Positions 7,129 through 15,569 of a stretch of DNA of 26,337 bases are shown here, piece after piece. Numbering within the stretch: the stretch's first letter is position 1; every line of letters begins with the position of its first letter. The translations under genes were made by a program, and so were the position numbers. A model generated the notes under the pieces. The model did not search any database, was not told the DNA's origin, and worked only from the letters and a program-made list of their open reading frames with translations. Source of the stretch: Clostridia bacterium (lineage in GTDB: Bacteria > Bacillota > Clostridia > TANB77 > CAG-508); NCBI GenBank assembly GCA_900753165.1, contig CAADYC010000032.1:1-26337 (forward strand), in the 5' to 3' direction.

Positions 7129-7410
7129 ATGATTAAACCATTAGGAAGTAGAGTATTAATAAAAATGAAAGAAGGCGAAGAAACAACAAAAAGTGGAATA
7201 ATCTTAGCAAGCAGTGCACAAGAAAAACCACAAATTGCAGAAGTAATAGAAGTAGGACCAGGAGAAAAAATAGACGGAAAAAATGAAGAAATGTATGTAA
7301 AAAAAGGAGACAATATAATAGTAAGTAAATATTCTGGAACAGAAGTAAAATACGAAGGAACAGAATATTTAATAGTAAAACAAGACGATATTTTAGCAAT
7401 AGTAGAATAA
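7129..7410 (+). CDS. groES: Co-chaperonin GroES (Hsp10)
   Basis: The heptameric lid of the GroEL folding chamber. The 93 residues start IKPLGSRVLIK and include the mobile loop near EETTKSGIILASSAQEKPQ, the VGPG motif (AEVIEVGPGEKIDG) and the C-terminal YSGTEVKYEGTEYLIVKQDDILAIVE. Full length. AAGGAGG (7115-7121) precedes ATG 7129. Controlled by the doubled CIRCE-type operator upstream. groEL follows after an unusually long 128-nt gap that contains a duplicated GTCCC element. Confidence 0.98.
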   Translation: MIKPLGSRVLIKMKEGEETTKSGIILASSAQEKPQIAEVIEVGPGEKIDGKNEEMYVKKGDNIIVSKYSGTEVKYEGTEYLIVKQDDILAIVE

Positions 7411-7459
7411 AAAAAGAGAGATTTAGGGTTTAAACTTAAATTTTAAAAAGAAAAAATTT

Positions 7460-7531
7460 AAGGAGTGTCCCAAAATCCCGAAAAAGAGGGAATTGAAGGA
7501 ACGTCCCTTAATCCCGGAAAGTTAGGAGGAA
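7460..7531 (+). repeat. Tandem 36-nt GTCCC element between groES and groEL
   Basis: Two degenerate copies (7460-7495 and 7496-7531) follow the pattern AAGGA-RY-GTCCC-WW-AATCCCG-RAAA. Copy 1 can fold through TCCC and GGGA (CCCGAAAAAGAGGG). Copy 2 ends in the groEL Shine-Dalgarno (AGGAGG). TGTCCCAA at 7466 recurs at 22989 and 24609, and GTTCCCAA at 2430, always shortly before a start codon. Confidence 0.6.
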
Positions 7532-7538
7532 ATTTAAA

Positions 7539-9176
7539 ATGGCAAAACAAATAAAATTTGGAGAAGATGCAAGAAAATCTTTATTAGAAGGAGTTAATAA
7601 ATTAGCTGATACAGTTAAAGTAACATTAGGACCAAAAGGAAGAAATGTAGTATTAGACAAAAGTTTTGGAGCACCACTAATTACAAATGATGGTGTTACA
7701 ATAGCAAAAGACATTGAATTAGAAGATAAATTTGAAAATATGGGAGCAAGACTTGTAAAAGAGGTATCAGAAAAAACAAATGATGTTGCAGGTGATGGTA
7801 CTACAACAGCAACAGTTTTAGCTCAAAGTATGATTAAAGAAGGAGTTAAAAACGTAGCAGCAGGTGCTGACCCAATGGCAATGAAAAGAGGAATTGACAA
7901 AGCTGTTAATTCAGCAGTTGAAGAATTGAAAAAAATAAGTGTTCCTGTAAATGGAAAAGAAGACATAGCAAGAGTTGCAAGTATTTCTGCAAACAATGAT
8001 GAAGTTGGAGAATTGATTGCAGAAGCTATGGAAAAAGTTTCAAAAGATGGAGTTATAACAATTGAAGAATCAAAAACATCAAATACAGAGTTAAATGTAG
8101 TTGAAGGTATGCAATTTGATAAAGGATATGTATCTCCATACATGGTAACAGATACAGAAAAAATGGAAGCAGTTGTTGATAATCCATACATTTTAATTAC
8201 AGATAAAAAAATAAGCAACATTCAAGAAATATTACCATTACTAGAAAACTTGATGCAACAATCAGGAAAATTAGTAATAATCTGTGACGACATAGAAGGA
8301 GAAGCGCTTTCAACGTTAGTACTTAATAAATTAAGAGGTGTATTAAATGTTGTAGCTGTAAAAGCTCCAGGATTTGGTGATAAGAGAAAAGCAATGCTTC
8401 AGGATATCGCAATTTTAACAGGTGGAGAAGTTATAACATCAGACTTAGGACTTGAATTAAAAGATACACAAATTGAACAACTAGGTAGAGCAAGACAAGT
8501 AAAAGTTCAAAAAGAAAATACTATAATTGTTGACGGAGCAGGAGATAAACAACAAATAGCAGATAGAGTTGGACAAATAAAAGCTCAAATAAATGAAACA
8601 AAGAGCGAATATGATAAAGAAGGATTACAAGAAAGACTTGCTAAAATGGCAGGAGGAGTTGCAGTAATTGAAGTTGGTGCAGCTACTGAAACAGAAATGA
8701 AAGATAAAAAATTAAGAATTGAAGATGCACTTTCTGCAACAAAAGCAGCAGTTGAAGAAGGTATAGTTGCAGGTGGTGGAACAGCATTAATAAATGTAGC
8801 GCCAGCAGTTGAAAAAACAGTAAATGAATTAACAGGTGGAGAAAAATTAGGTGCAACAATAGTATTAAAAGCATTAGAAGAACCGGTAAAACAAATAGCA
8901 AGAAATGCAGGATTAGAACCAGCAGTAATTGCTGATAATGTTAAAAAATCAGAAGTTGGTGTAGGATTTGATGCAAACAAAGAAGAATATGTTGATATGA
9001 AAAAATCAGGAATTGTAGATCCAACAAAGGTTACAAGAAGTGCTTTACAAAATGCAGCATCAATTGCATCAATGGTTATCACAACAGAAAGTCTAGTTGC
9101 AGATATTCCAGAAAAAGACTGTCATTGTGGTCATGATAATGGAATGGGTGCAGCAGGAATGGATGGAATGTATTAA
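7539..9176 (+). CDS. groEL: Chaperonin GroEL (Hsp60)
   Basis: Tetradecameric ATP-driven folding chamber. The 545 residues cover all three domains. Visible signatures are TLGPKGRNVVLDKSFGAPLITNDG and the ATPase segment GDGTTTATVLAQ near residue 87, then KAPGFGDKRKAMLQDIAILTGG in the apical domain and the chaperonin signature AVEEGIVAGGGTAL. Usual length for the family. The C-terminal tail is GMGAAGMDGMY, with a short CHCGHD stretch just before it in place of a plain GGM repeat. ATG 7539 follows TTAGGAGG. It is co-transcribed with groES. No clear terminator follows; the tRNA-Gly promoter lies about 80 nt downstream. Confidence 0.99.
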   Translation: MAKQIKFGEDARKSLLEGVNKLADTVKVTLGPKGRNVVLDKSFGAPLITNDGVTIAKDIELEDKFENMGARLVKEVSEKTNDVAGDGTTTATVLAQSMIKEGVKNVAAGADPMAMKRGIDKAVNSAVEELKKISVPVNGKEDIARVASISANNDEVGELIAEAMEKVSKDGVITIEESKTSNTELNVVEGMQFDKGYVSPYMVTDTEKMEAVVDNPYILITDKKISNIQEILPLLENLMQQSGKLVIICDDIEGEALSTLVLNKLRGVLNVVAVKAPGFGDKRKAMLQDIAILTGGEVITSDLGLELKDTQIEQLGRARQVKVQKENTIIVDGAGDKQQIADRVGQIKAQINETKSEYDKEGLQERLAKMAGGVAVIEVGAATETEMKDKKLRIEDALSATKAAVEEGIVAGGGTALINVAPAVEKTVNELTGGEKLGATIVLKALEEPVKQIARNAGLEPAVIADNVKKSEVGVGFDANKEEYVDMKKSGIVDPTKVTRSALQNAASIASMVITTESLVADIPEKDCHCGHDNGMGAAGMDGMY

Positions 9177-9253
9177 TAAAAAGACCGCAAACTATTGCAA
9201 TAACTGAAATTATAAAAAAATGACAAAAAATGCAAGAAATTTTTAAAAAAGTC

Positions 9254-9294
9254 TTGACAGTTATAAGAAAATCATTTATAATCTATAACTGTCA
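9254..9294 (+). promoter_or_regulatory. tRNA-Gly promoter embedded in a perfect 11-bp inverted repeat
   Basis: TTGACA (9254-9259), 17-bp spacer, TATAAT (9277-9282) is a fully consensus promoter. TGACAGTTATA (9255-9265) and TATAACTGTCA (9284-9294) form a perfect inverted repeat, 18 bp apart, running from the -35 to about the transcription start. It has the geometry of a repressor operator, though chance or a 5' processing role cannot be excluded. Confidence 0.85.
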
Positions 9295-9302
9295 GGAACA
9301 AT

Positions 9303-9376
<74 letters not shown>

Positions 9377-9384
9377 TAAATAAG

Positions 9385-9420
9385 AATCAGAGTAATAAGA
9401 TTACTTTGATTTTTGTTTTT
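9385..9420 (+). terminator. Rho-independent terminator of tRNA-Gly
   Basis: AATCAGAGTAAT (9385-9396) pairs with ATTACTTTGATT (9400-9411) with one G-T, a 3-nt loop and a T-rich tail (TTTGTTTTT). Confidence 0.85.
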
Positions 9421-9454
9421 ATTAAGGTGAAAAATTATTGTTTTGTTGAAAATC

Positions 9455-9498
9455 ATAAAAAAGCAAGAATGCTATCCACATTTGTAGATAGCATTCTT
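9455..9498 (-). terminator. Rho-independent terminator of the minus-strand gene
   Basis: On the - strand AAGAATGCTATC (9498-9487) pairs with GATAGCATTCTT (9476-9465) around a 10-nt loop, followed by GC and TTTTTT (9460-9455). It sits 4 nt past the stop codon of the 9503-9712 gene and faces the tRNA-Gly terminator. Confidence 0.88.
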
Positions 9499-9502
9499 TG
9501 AA

Positions 9503-9712
9503 TTAAATTCCCATTAACATTTGAGCATGAATATATTCCTGTTCTTCTGTTTTTGACATACGGCCTGGTGGTAGTTCAGCAGAACCTGTATGCAGGCCTT
9601 TCTGGAATTTAACAGTTCTTCCAGTAGATAATTCTACTGAACAGTTTCTCGAGAACCGAGCCTGTAATCTTTTAATAGGCTTTGTGTAAAGTTCATAAAT
9701 TGATACTCTCAT
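9503..9712 (-). CDS. Unrecognised 69-residue basic protein on the minus strand
   Basis: The only convincing - strand gene. GGAGG lies 7 nt before the ATG at 9712, a consensus promoter (9805-9777) lies upstream and a perfect terminator directly follows, so it is a complete monocistronic unit. The product begins MRVSIYELYTKPIKRLQARF, is Arg/Lys-rich in its first half, and ends with an acidic stretch (MSKTEEQEYIHAQMLMGI). There are no membrane segments or cysteine clusters. I do not recognise a family. Base composition is richer in G+C than neighbouring core genes, like the orphan at 6389-6874. It may be accessory DNA next to a tRNA gene, but no attachment-site duplication is visible. Confidence 0.75.
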   Translation of the reverse strand: MRVSIYELYTKPIKRLQARFSRNCSVELSTGRTVKFQKGLHTGSAELPPGRMSKTEEQEYIHAQMLMGI

Positions 9713-9776
9713 AATGAATCCTCCATTAAAAAAAATAACTGTTTATTGGTAAAATGGTTAAATATAACCTAATTAA

Positions 9777-9805
9777 ATTATAACAGATATTGACATAAAA
9801 TACAA
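9777..9805 (-). promoter_or_regulatory. Promoter of the minus-strand gene
   Basis: Read on the - strand: TTGTAT (9805-9800), 17-bp spacer, TATAAT (9782-9777), about 65 nt before the start codon. Confidence 0.75.
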
Positions 9806-9888
9806 GAGAAAATGAATTTTTTATTATAGCAGTTATTTACTTTAATTATTAGATTAACAAATAAATATCAAAAATTCATAAAAAACAG

Positions 9889-9917
9889 TTGATATTTTTA
9901 CTAAATTAATATAAAAT
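9889..9917 (+). promoter_or_regulatory. Promoter of the HD-domain gene
   Basis: TTGATA (9889-9894), 17-bp spacer, TAAAAT (9912-9917), 26 nt before ATG 9943 and AGGAGGG (9931-9937). Confidence 0.6.
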
Positions 9918-9942
9918 CTAGGAAGACAAAAGGAGGGAACAA

Positions 9943-10602
9943 ATGATAACTTTAAAAGATATTAAAGAAAACAAAGAGTTGGATGCTCTAATAAGAGGAG
10001 CACAAAAACAACTAAACGCAATAGGATACACAGAGCATGGCCACAGGCACATATCAATAGTATCAAAAAGAGCAGGAGATATACTAGAAAAATTAGGCTA
10101 TCCAGAAAGAACGGTAGAATTAACAAGAATTGCAGGATATATGCATGATATAGGAAATTGTGTAAACAGAGTAGATCATGCACATACAGGAGCAATACTT
10201 GCATATAACATTTTAAGAGAAATGGGAATGCCAATAGAAGAAATAACAGAAATAATGATGGCAATAGGAAATCATGATGAGAATACAGGAACGGCAGTAA
10301 GTGATATATCAGCAGCATTAATATTAGCAGATAAATCTGACGTGCACAGAGATAGAGTTGTAAATAAGAACTTATCAACATTTGATATTCATGATAGAGT
10401 AAATTATGCTGTAACAAATGCAGATTTGATAATGGATGAAAAAGAGAGAAAAATAACATTAAATTTAACAATAGATACAAAAATATGTCCAGTACTAGAC
10501 TATTTTGAAATATTTATGGAAAGAACAATGATGTGTAAATATGCAGCAAAATACTTAAAAATATGGTTTGAATTAATAATAAATGATACAAAATTATTAT
10601 AA
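9943..10602 (+). CDS. HD-domain metal-dependent phosphohydrolase
   Basis: A 219-residue soluble protein with the HD-superfamily metal-binding pattern: His in TEHGHRHI (residues 32-36), His68-Asp69 in YMHDIGN, His111-Asp112 in IGNHDE, and Asp130/Asp133 in DKSD. Such proteins hydrolyse phosphate esters or nucleotides; the substrate cannot be told from sequence. The YMHDIGN...HAHTGA spacing resembles stand-alone HD proteins of Clostridia rather than RelA/SpoT or YqeK. AGGAGGG precedes the ATG and a TTGATA/TAAAAT promoter lies upstream. secD starts 53 nt after its stop with only the 33-nt repeat between, so the gene may head a transcript that includes secD and secF. Confidence 0.9.
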   Translation: MITLKDIKENKELDALIRGAQKQLNAIGYTEHGHRHISIVSKRAGDILEKLGYPERTVELTRIAGYMHDIGNCVNRVDHAHTGAILAYNILREMGMPIEEITEIMMAIGNHDENTGTAVSDISAALILADKSDVHRDRVVNKNLSTFDIHDRVNYAVTNADLIMDEKERKITLNLTIDTKICPVLDYFEIFMERTMMCKYAAKYLKIWFELIINDTKLL

Positions 10603-10611
10603 AAAATTTGG

Positions 10612-10644
10612 ATGACGATGAACGAGCGAAGCGAGAGAAGGGAA
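10612..10644 (+). repeat. 33-nt leader repeat, copy 2 (before secD)
   Basis: Matches 3596-3628 at 31 of 33 positions. Two differences are conservative purine changes (G/A). It supplies the purine-rich GGGAAAGG just before ATG 10656. An in-frame TTG at 10608 would turn it into coding sequence rich in CGA/GCG codons otherwise rare here, so I take it as non-coding leader. Confidence 0.8.
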
Positions 10645-10655
10645 AGGAATTTAAA

Positions 10656-12068
10656 ATGAAAAAGGAAAGTAAAAAAAGTAAAAATGTAATGAAAACAGTA
10701 AAAATATTAACAATTATATTTTTAATTGTATTAGTATCAATGATAGGATTTTTTGGAATCTATAAACAAAATAAAAATCAAGTATCAAATATAATGAAAG
10801 ATTATTCTTATGCCATGGACATAAAGGGTAGTAGAACATTAAAATTAGCATTAAATTCAGAAAATGGTGATGATGTAAAAACAGAAGAAAATTATAAAAC
10901 AGCAAAAAATGTAATAGAAAAAAGATTAAAAAAATTAGGTGTTGAAGAATATAAAATAAGCCTAAATGAACAAAATGGTGAAATGATTGTACAAATACCA
11001 GAAAATACAAACACAGATACAATTGTTTCAAATTTAACTACTGTTGGAAAATTTGAAATTTTAGATAGTGAAACAAATGAAGTTTTATTAGATAACAGTT
11101 CAGTAAAATCATCAAGTGTTTTATATAATACAACAAAATCAGGAACATCAGTATATTTGGAAATAGCATTTGATAAAAATGGAAAAAATAAATTGGAAGA
11201 AATAAGTAAAACATATGTAAAATCAGAAAATAATACAACAGAAAATACAACCGGAGATAATAGCACATCAGAAAACACAACATCTGAAAATACAAATACA
11301 GAAAATACAACAAACACTGAAGAAACAAATACAACATCAGAAAATTCAACATCAACAGAAAAGAAAATAACAATGAAAGTTGATGATGAAGAAATAATGT
11401 CAACATCTTTTGATGAAGCAATAACAACAGGAAAAATACAATTATCAGTAGGAAAAGCATCAACAGACACAAAAACAATAAATGGGTATGTAACACAGGC
11501 ACAAAATGTAGCAACTGTACTAGACAGTGGAAAATTGCCTGTTAAATATGATATGGAAAAAAACCAATATATATTATCAAATATAACAAATAAAGAATTA
11601 TCATATGTAGCTATAGCAATAGCAGTAGTTGTAGTAATTGGACTAATAGTTTTAATAGTTAAATATAAATTTAATGGATTATTAGCTGGAATTTCTTATA
11701 TAGGTTTAACAGCTTTATATGGAATATTATTGAGATATACAAATGTAACGATATCAATAGAATCAATATTTGCAATTGCCATGATATTATTATTAAATTA
11801 TATTTTTATAAATATGATATTAAAAAATGTTAAAGAAATAAGTAAAGAGACATCAGAAAAAATCGTAAGTAAATCAACAGTGTCAGCATATGTAAAATTT
11901 TTCAATAGAATAGTGCCAATTTGTGTAATGGTAATAGCATTTTGTTTTGCAAAATGGGTACCTATGAGTAGCTTTGGAATGACAGCATTCTGGGGATTGG
12001 TAATTATTGCTGTATATAATGCAATAGTGACAAAATATCTATTAAAAGTAAAAGTGGAAAGCAAATAG
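10656..12068 (+). CDS. secD: Divergent SecD-like translocase subunit with a Thr/Asn/Ser/Glu-rich insert
   Basis: SecD works with SecF to pull proteins out of the SecYEG channel using the ion gradient. This 470-residue protein has SecD topology. There is one N-terminal helix (about residues 21-44), a large external domain with the P1-like YAMDIKGSRTLKLAL and YKTAKNVIEKRLKKLGV, then five C-terminal helices from about residue 308. Two features are odd. The external domain carries a low-complexity insert (about residues 189-236) of NTTENTT/TSENT repeats. In the fourth helix, the usual GMAVDANVLIFE reads AMILLLNYIFIN, so the conserved Asp thought to relay protons is missing. I chose ATG 10656 over the in-frame TTG at 10608. 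secF follows after 12 nt. The assignment rests on topology, short motifs and pairing. Confidence 0.82.
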   Translation: MKKESKKSKNVMKTVKILTIIFLIVLVSMIGFFGIYKQNKNQVSNIMKDYSYAMDIKGSRTLKLALNSENGDDVKTEENYKTAKNVIEKRLKKLGVEEYKISLNEQNGEMIVQIPENTNTDTIVSNLTTVGKFEILDSETNEVLLDNSSVKSSSVLYNTTKSGTSVYLEIAFDKNGKNKLEEISKTYVKSENNTTENTTGDNSTSENTTSENTNTENTTNTEETNTTSENSTSTEKKITMKVDDEEIMSTSFDEAITTGKIQLSVGKASTDTKTINGYVTQAQNVATVLDSGKLPVKYDMEKNQYILSNITNKELSYVAIAIAVVVVIGLIVLIVKYKFNGLLAGISYIGLTALYGILLRYTNVTISIESIFAIAMILLLNYIFINMILKNVKEISKETSEKIVSKSTVSAYVKFFNRIVPICVMVIAFCFAKWVPMSSFGMTAFWGLVIIAVYNAIVTKYLLKVKVESK

Positions 12069-12080
12069 GAGGTATTAGGA

Positions 12081-12737
12081 ATGAAACAAAAAAGTACAAA
12101 GATATTAGCAGTTTTAATAGCAATTATATTAATAGCTGGAACAATAATTATATTTACAAAAGGTTTGGCCTTTGATTTGAATTATGAAGATAGTAAGAAA
12201 GTTGAATTAAATTTAGGAAAAGAATTTGATAGAAAAGATATAAAAGAAATAACAAATGAGGTTTTTGGAAAACAACCTGTTTTAATTCAAGAAATTGAAG
12301 TGTATAAAGATGCTGTAAGTATAACAACTACAGATATAACAGATGAACAAAAAAGTGATTTAATAACAAAAGTAAATGAAAAATATGGAACAGATTTATC
12401 ATCAGATAATATTACAATTGAAGAAAATGCTCATATTAGAGGTAGAGATGTTATAAAACCTTATATAGTTTCTTTTGTAATAGCTACTATAATAATTTTA
12501 GTATATTTGGCAATTAGATATTATAAATTAAATTCATTAAAGGTTTTAGCACAATCAATAGGAATCATTGTGTTGGCTCAGTTAGTTTTACTTGGAATTA
12601 TGGCAATTACTAGAATGCCAATAGGAGTATTTACAATTCCTGCAGTATTGTTTGTTTATATGTTATCAACATATATTTGTACAACAAAATTTGATGAAGA
12701 TTTAGAAAAAATAGTAAAAAAAGAAAATGAAAAATAG
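12081..12737 (+). CDS. secF: Shortened SecF-like translocase subunit
   Basis: Partner of SecD. AGGAGG (12067-12072) overlaps the secD stop, and ATG 12081 starts a 218-residue protein, well below the roughly 300 residues usual for SecF. There is one N-terminal helix (about residues 8-26), an external alpha/beta domain (KEFDRKDIKEITNEVF, IQEIEVYKDAVSITTTD), then three helices (about 131-150, 156-176 and 180-201). It ends soon after, so the last two helices of canonical SecF are absent. The helix that should carry the conserved Asp (SINDTVVVFDR in other SecF) reads YMLSTYICTTKFDEDL. The gene is followed by 53 nt without a clear terminator, then mutL. Confidence 0.78.
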   Translation: MKQKSTKILAVLIAIILIAGTIIIFTKGLAFDLNYEDSKKVELNLGKEFDRKDIKEITNEVFGKQPVLIQEIEVYKDAVSITTTDITDEQKSDLITKVNEKYGTDLSSDNITIEENAHIRGRDVIKPYIVSFVIATIIILVYLAIRYYKLNSLKVLAQSIGIIVLAQLVLLGIMAITRMPIGVFTIPAVLFVYMLSTYICTTKFDEDLEKIVKKENEK

Positions 12738-12790
12738 TTACTATTCACAGTATACTCTTTTGAACAAAACAAAGAAGGGAATGAAAGAAA

Positions 12791-15115
12791 ATGGGTAATA
12801 TAGTTTTACTTGACGACTTAACTATAAACAAAATAGCTGCCGGAGAAGTTATAGAAAGACCAGCATCTGTAATAAAAGAAATGGTTGAAAACTCAATTGA
12901 TGCAGGAGCAAATAACATTACAGTAGAAATAAGAAATGGCGGAATTTCATATATAAGGGTGTCAGATAATGGAAAAGGAATTGCACCAGATGATTTAGAA
13001 ATAGCTTTTGAAAGACATGCTACAAGTAAAATAAGAAAAGCAGAAGACTTAGATGTAGTAACTTCAATGGGGTTCAGAGGAGAAGCTTTAGCAAGTATTG
13101 CAGCTATAGCAAATGTAGAATTAACTTCAAAAACAGAAAACCAAGATACAGGATATAAAATTACAGTTGAAGCAGGAAATATTTTAGACAAACAAGAAGT
13201 TGGATGTCAAACAGGTACAACTATAGTAGTTCAAAATCTATTTTTTAATACACCAGTAAGATATAAATTCTTAAAAAAGGATTATACTGAGGCTGGTTAC
13301 ATTGAAGATGTAATTACAAGAATCGCTTTAGTAAATCCTAATATAGCAATAAAATTAGTAAATACAGGAAAAACTGTAATTCAAACAAATGGCAATGGAG
13401 ATATGAAAAGTGTAATTTATAGCATTTATGGAAAAGATGTGGCTACAGGAATTTTACCAGTTGATTATATATATGAGGATATAGAAATTACAGGAGTTAT
13501 AGGAAAACCTGAAATTGCAAGGTCAAACAGGTCAAATCAATTATTTTTTGTTAATAAAAGATATATAAAAGATAAATTATTGACTGCTGCAACAGAACAA
13601 GCATTTAAAGGTTTAATTCCTATTGGAAAATATGGATTTGTAGTATTAAATATTAATATGAATCCTGCAAAAGTTGATGTAAATGTTCATCCTGCAAAAT
13701 TGGAAGTTAGATTTGAAGAGGAAAATAAAATATTTCAATCAATATATCATGCAATAAAAAATACTTTATTAGAAAGTGAATTGGTTGCAAATACTGAAAG
13801 AAATACAGATAAATCAGATGAACAAAAAGATGAAACTTCAAAAGGATTGTTTGATTTTAGAAAAAATGAAACTAAAAGAATAGAACAATATAATGATGAA
13901 GAAAGTAAAATAAAAACAAATGTAGTACAAGAAGAACAAAAAAATGCTACAAAAAATGTTTTTTCAGCTTTTAATATTGGAACAGGTGGACCTGTGAATA
14001 CAGCAGATATTTTGGAACAATTGAAAAAAATGAAAGAGGATTTGCAAAAACAAATTGAAGATGATAAATCGGAGGTTGTTAATGTTGAAAATTCAGAAGA
14101 GAATACTCAGGTTCAAGAAAATTTAGAACATGATATTCAAGAAAATCCTGTTCAAGAAATTAATAATAATGAAGAACAAAATGAAAGTAATATAGAAAAA
14201 ACAGAAGAAGATAAAACAGAAAATATCGAGTGTGAACCGGAAGAAAATAATATTGAGAACAAAGAAAATATCGAGTGTGAACCAGAAGAAAATAATGAAA
14301 GCAAACCAGAAGAAAAATTAGAAAAAATAAATGAACAAATAAAACAATTAGAAAACATCAAATATGATGATGAAAATCCAGTAGATTTTAATACAATGTA
14401 TGAAAAACTATTTGGAACAAAACCAATAGGAACATCAACAGATGGTGAAGAACCAGAAAAAGAAGAAAAACGAAATACAGCAGAGGATTTAATAAAAGAC
14501 AATTTATCAGTTTTTGAACAAAGTGAAGGATATCAAAAACCAATTTATAAATTTATAGGAATAGCATTTAATACATATATCATCATAGAAATGGATAAAG
14601 AAATGTACATAATAGACCAACATGCAGCACATGAAAGAATTATGTACGAAAAAGTTAAGAAAAATTATTATAGTGAATCATCAAAGGACTCTCAAATGCT
14701 ATTATTACCAGATGTTATAACACTAACACATAAAGAAATGGAAATAGCTAAAGATAATATTGACATGTTTGAAAAAGCTGGATTTAGCCTAGAGGAATTT
14801 GGTGAAAATACAATAAAACTAACAGGTGTACCAACAGTATGCTTAGATATAGATAATAAAGAACTTTTTTTAGAAACATTAGATGAAATAAATACAGTTG
14901 CCAGAACTGCAAAACAAGAAAAAGAAGAAAAATTTATTGCAACAGTTGCATGTAAAGCTGCAGTAAAAGCAAATATGGTACTAGATAAAGCAGAAGTAGA
15001 AAATCTAATGGATAGACTATTAGAATTACCAAATCCATTTACTTGTCCACATGGTAGACCAACAGCAATAAAAATGAGTAAATATGATATAGAAAGAAAA
15101 TTTGCAAGAAAATAG
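12791..15115 (+). CDS. mutL: DNA mismatch repair protein MutL
   Basis: The endonuclease that links mismatch recognition to strand removal. The N-terminal GHKL ATPase shows IAAGEVIERPASVIKEMVENSIDAGA, DNGKGI, HATSKI and GFRGEALASIA. The C-terminal nuclease domain shows DQHAAHE (Asp609-Glu615), ACKAA (Cys721) and CPHGRPT (Cys752-Thr758), so it is the nicking type found in bacteria lacking MutH. The 774 residues are long for the family; the excess is a Glu/Asn/Lys-rich linker (about residues 335-580) containing a direct repeat at 14219-14296. ATG 12791 lies 10 nt after AAGGGA. No mutS is in the window. The next genes follow at 14 and 17 nt, so mutL, the membrane protein and miaA form an operon. 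Confidence 0.97.
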   Translation: MGNIVLLDDLTINKIAAGEVIERPASVIKEMVENSIDAGANNITVEIRNGGISYIRVSDNGKGIAPDDLEIAFERHATSKIRKAEDLDVVTSMGFRGEALASIAAIANVELTSKTENQDTGYKITVEAGNILDKQEVGCQTGTTIVVQNLFFNTPVRYKFLKKDYTEAGYIEDVITRIALVNPNIAIKLVNTGKTVIQTNGNGDMKSVIYSIYGKDVATGILPVDYIYEDIEITGVIGKPEIARSNRSNQLFFVNKRYIKDKLLTAATEQAFKGLIPIGKYGFVVLNINMNPAKVDVNVHPAKLEVRFEEENKIFQSIYHAIKNTLLESELVANTERNTDKSDEQKDETSKGLFDFRKNETKRIEQYNDEESKIKTNVVQEEQKNATKNVFSAFNIGTGGPVNTADILEQLKKMKEDLQKQIEDDKSEVVNVENSEENTQVQENLEHDIQENPVQEINNNEEQNESNIEKTEEDKTENIECEPEENNIENKENIECEPEENNESKPEEKLEKINEQIKQLENIKYDDENPVDFNTMYEKLFGTKPIGTSTDGEEPEKEEKRNTAEDLIKDNLSVFEQSEGYQKPIYKFIGIAFNTYIIIEMDKEMYIIDQHAAHERIMYEKVKKNYYSESSKDSQMLLLPDVITLTHKEMEIAKDNIDMFEKAGFSLEEFGENTIKLTGVPTVCLDIDNKELFLETLDEINTVARTAKQEKEEKFIATVACKAAVKANMVLDKAEVENLMDRLLELPNPFTCPHGRPTAIKMSKYDIERKFARK
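14219..14296 (+). repeat. mutL: Direct repeat inside the mutL linker
   Basis: 33 nt at 14219-14251 recur at 14264-14296 with one mismatch (CCGG versus CCAG), period 45. They encode ENIECEPEENN twice. A recent in-frame duplication in a disordered linker. Confidence 0.85.
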
Positions 15116-15129
15116 AAAAGAGGTAACAC

Positions 15130-15552
15130 ATGACAGTAATTTTAATAATAATATTGATATTGCTTTTAGTTTTATTATCATGGTCATGGCATAGCCTAGG
15201 AGATATAGAAAAGAAAACAAAAGTTGCAATTATAGTTGGTGGATTAGTAATCGTATATCTAATAACATTTGTAATATTTAGTATATCAAAAATAGGAATA
15301 GATTATAAAAATAAAGATGCAATGAAATTAATACAGACAATTTTTGTAATGCTATTTACAATAGTAAATGGATATGTAATATTGCCTTATGTATTTAAAA
15401 AGTTGAACCAAATAAATAATGAAGAAATAGAAAAAGAAAAAATTATAAGAAGTTTGATAATTTTAGCTATTATATTTATAATTATTGCAATATTTGAAGT
15501 ATCATATTTAGGAAATATGCAAAATGGAATTTTAGAAATGATGAAAAAATAA
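15130..15552 (+). CDS. Small four-helix membrane protein, function unknown
   Basis: 140 residues, almost entirely membrane: helices at about 2-18, 30-52, 65-88 and 105-128 joined by short loops. No recognisable catalytic motif, lipobox or family signature. ATG 15130 follows AAGAGGT and sits 14 nt after mutL; miaA begins 17 nt after its stop. Its place between two universally conserved genes implies co-transcription but says little about its role. Confidence 0.85.
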   Translation: MTVILIIILILLLVLLSWSWHSLGDIEKKTKVAIIVGGLVIVYLITFVIFSISKIGIDYKNKDAMKLIQTIFVMLFTIVNGYVILPYVFKKLNQINNEEIEKEKIIRSLIILAIIFIIIAIFEVSYLGNMQNGILEMMKK

Positions 15553-15569
15553 AGATAGGAGGTAATGTT

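Noticed and set aside
8585..9082. Long open frame on the minus strand within groEL
   Set aside because: It is the mirror of a strongly conserved + strand gene with biased codons, has no ribosome binding site, and its product is low-complexity.
10608..10655. TTG at 10608 as the secD start
   Set aside because: It would translate the 33-nt leader repeat, rich in CGA/GCG codons, and has no Shine-Dalgarno; ATG 10656 follows a purine-rich site and begins a normal Lys-rich SecD N-terminus.
10892..11470. 192-codon minus-strand frame within secD
   Set aside because: Hydrophobic, repetitive translation opposite the TEN-rich insert; no start signal; explained by the composition of the + strand gene.
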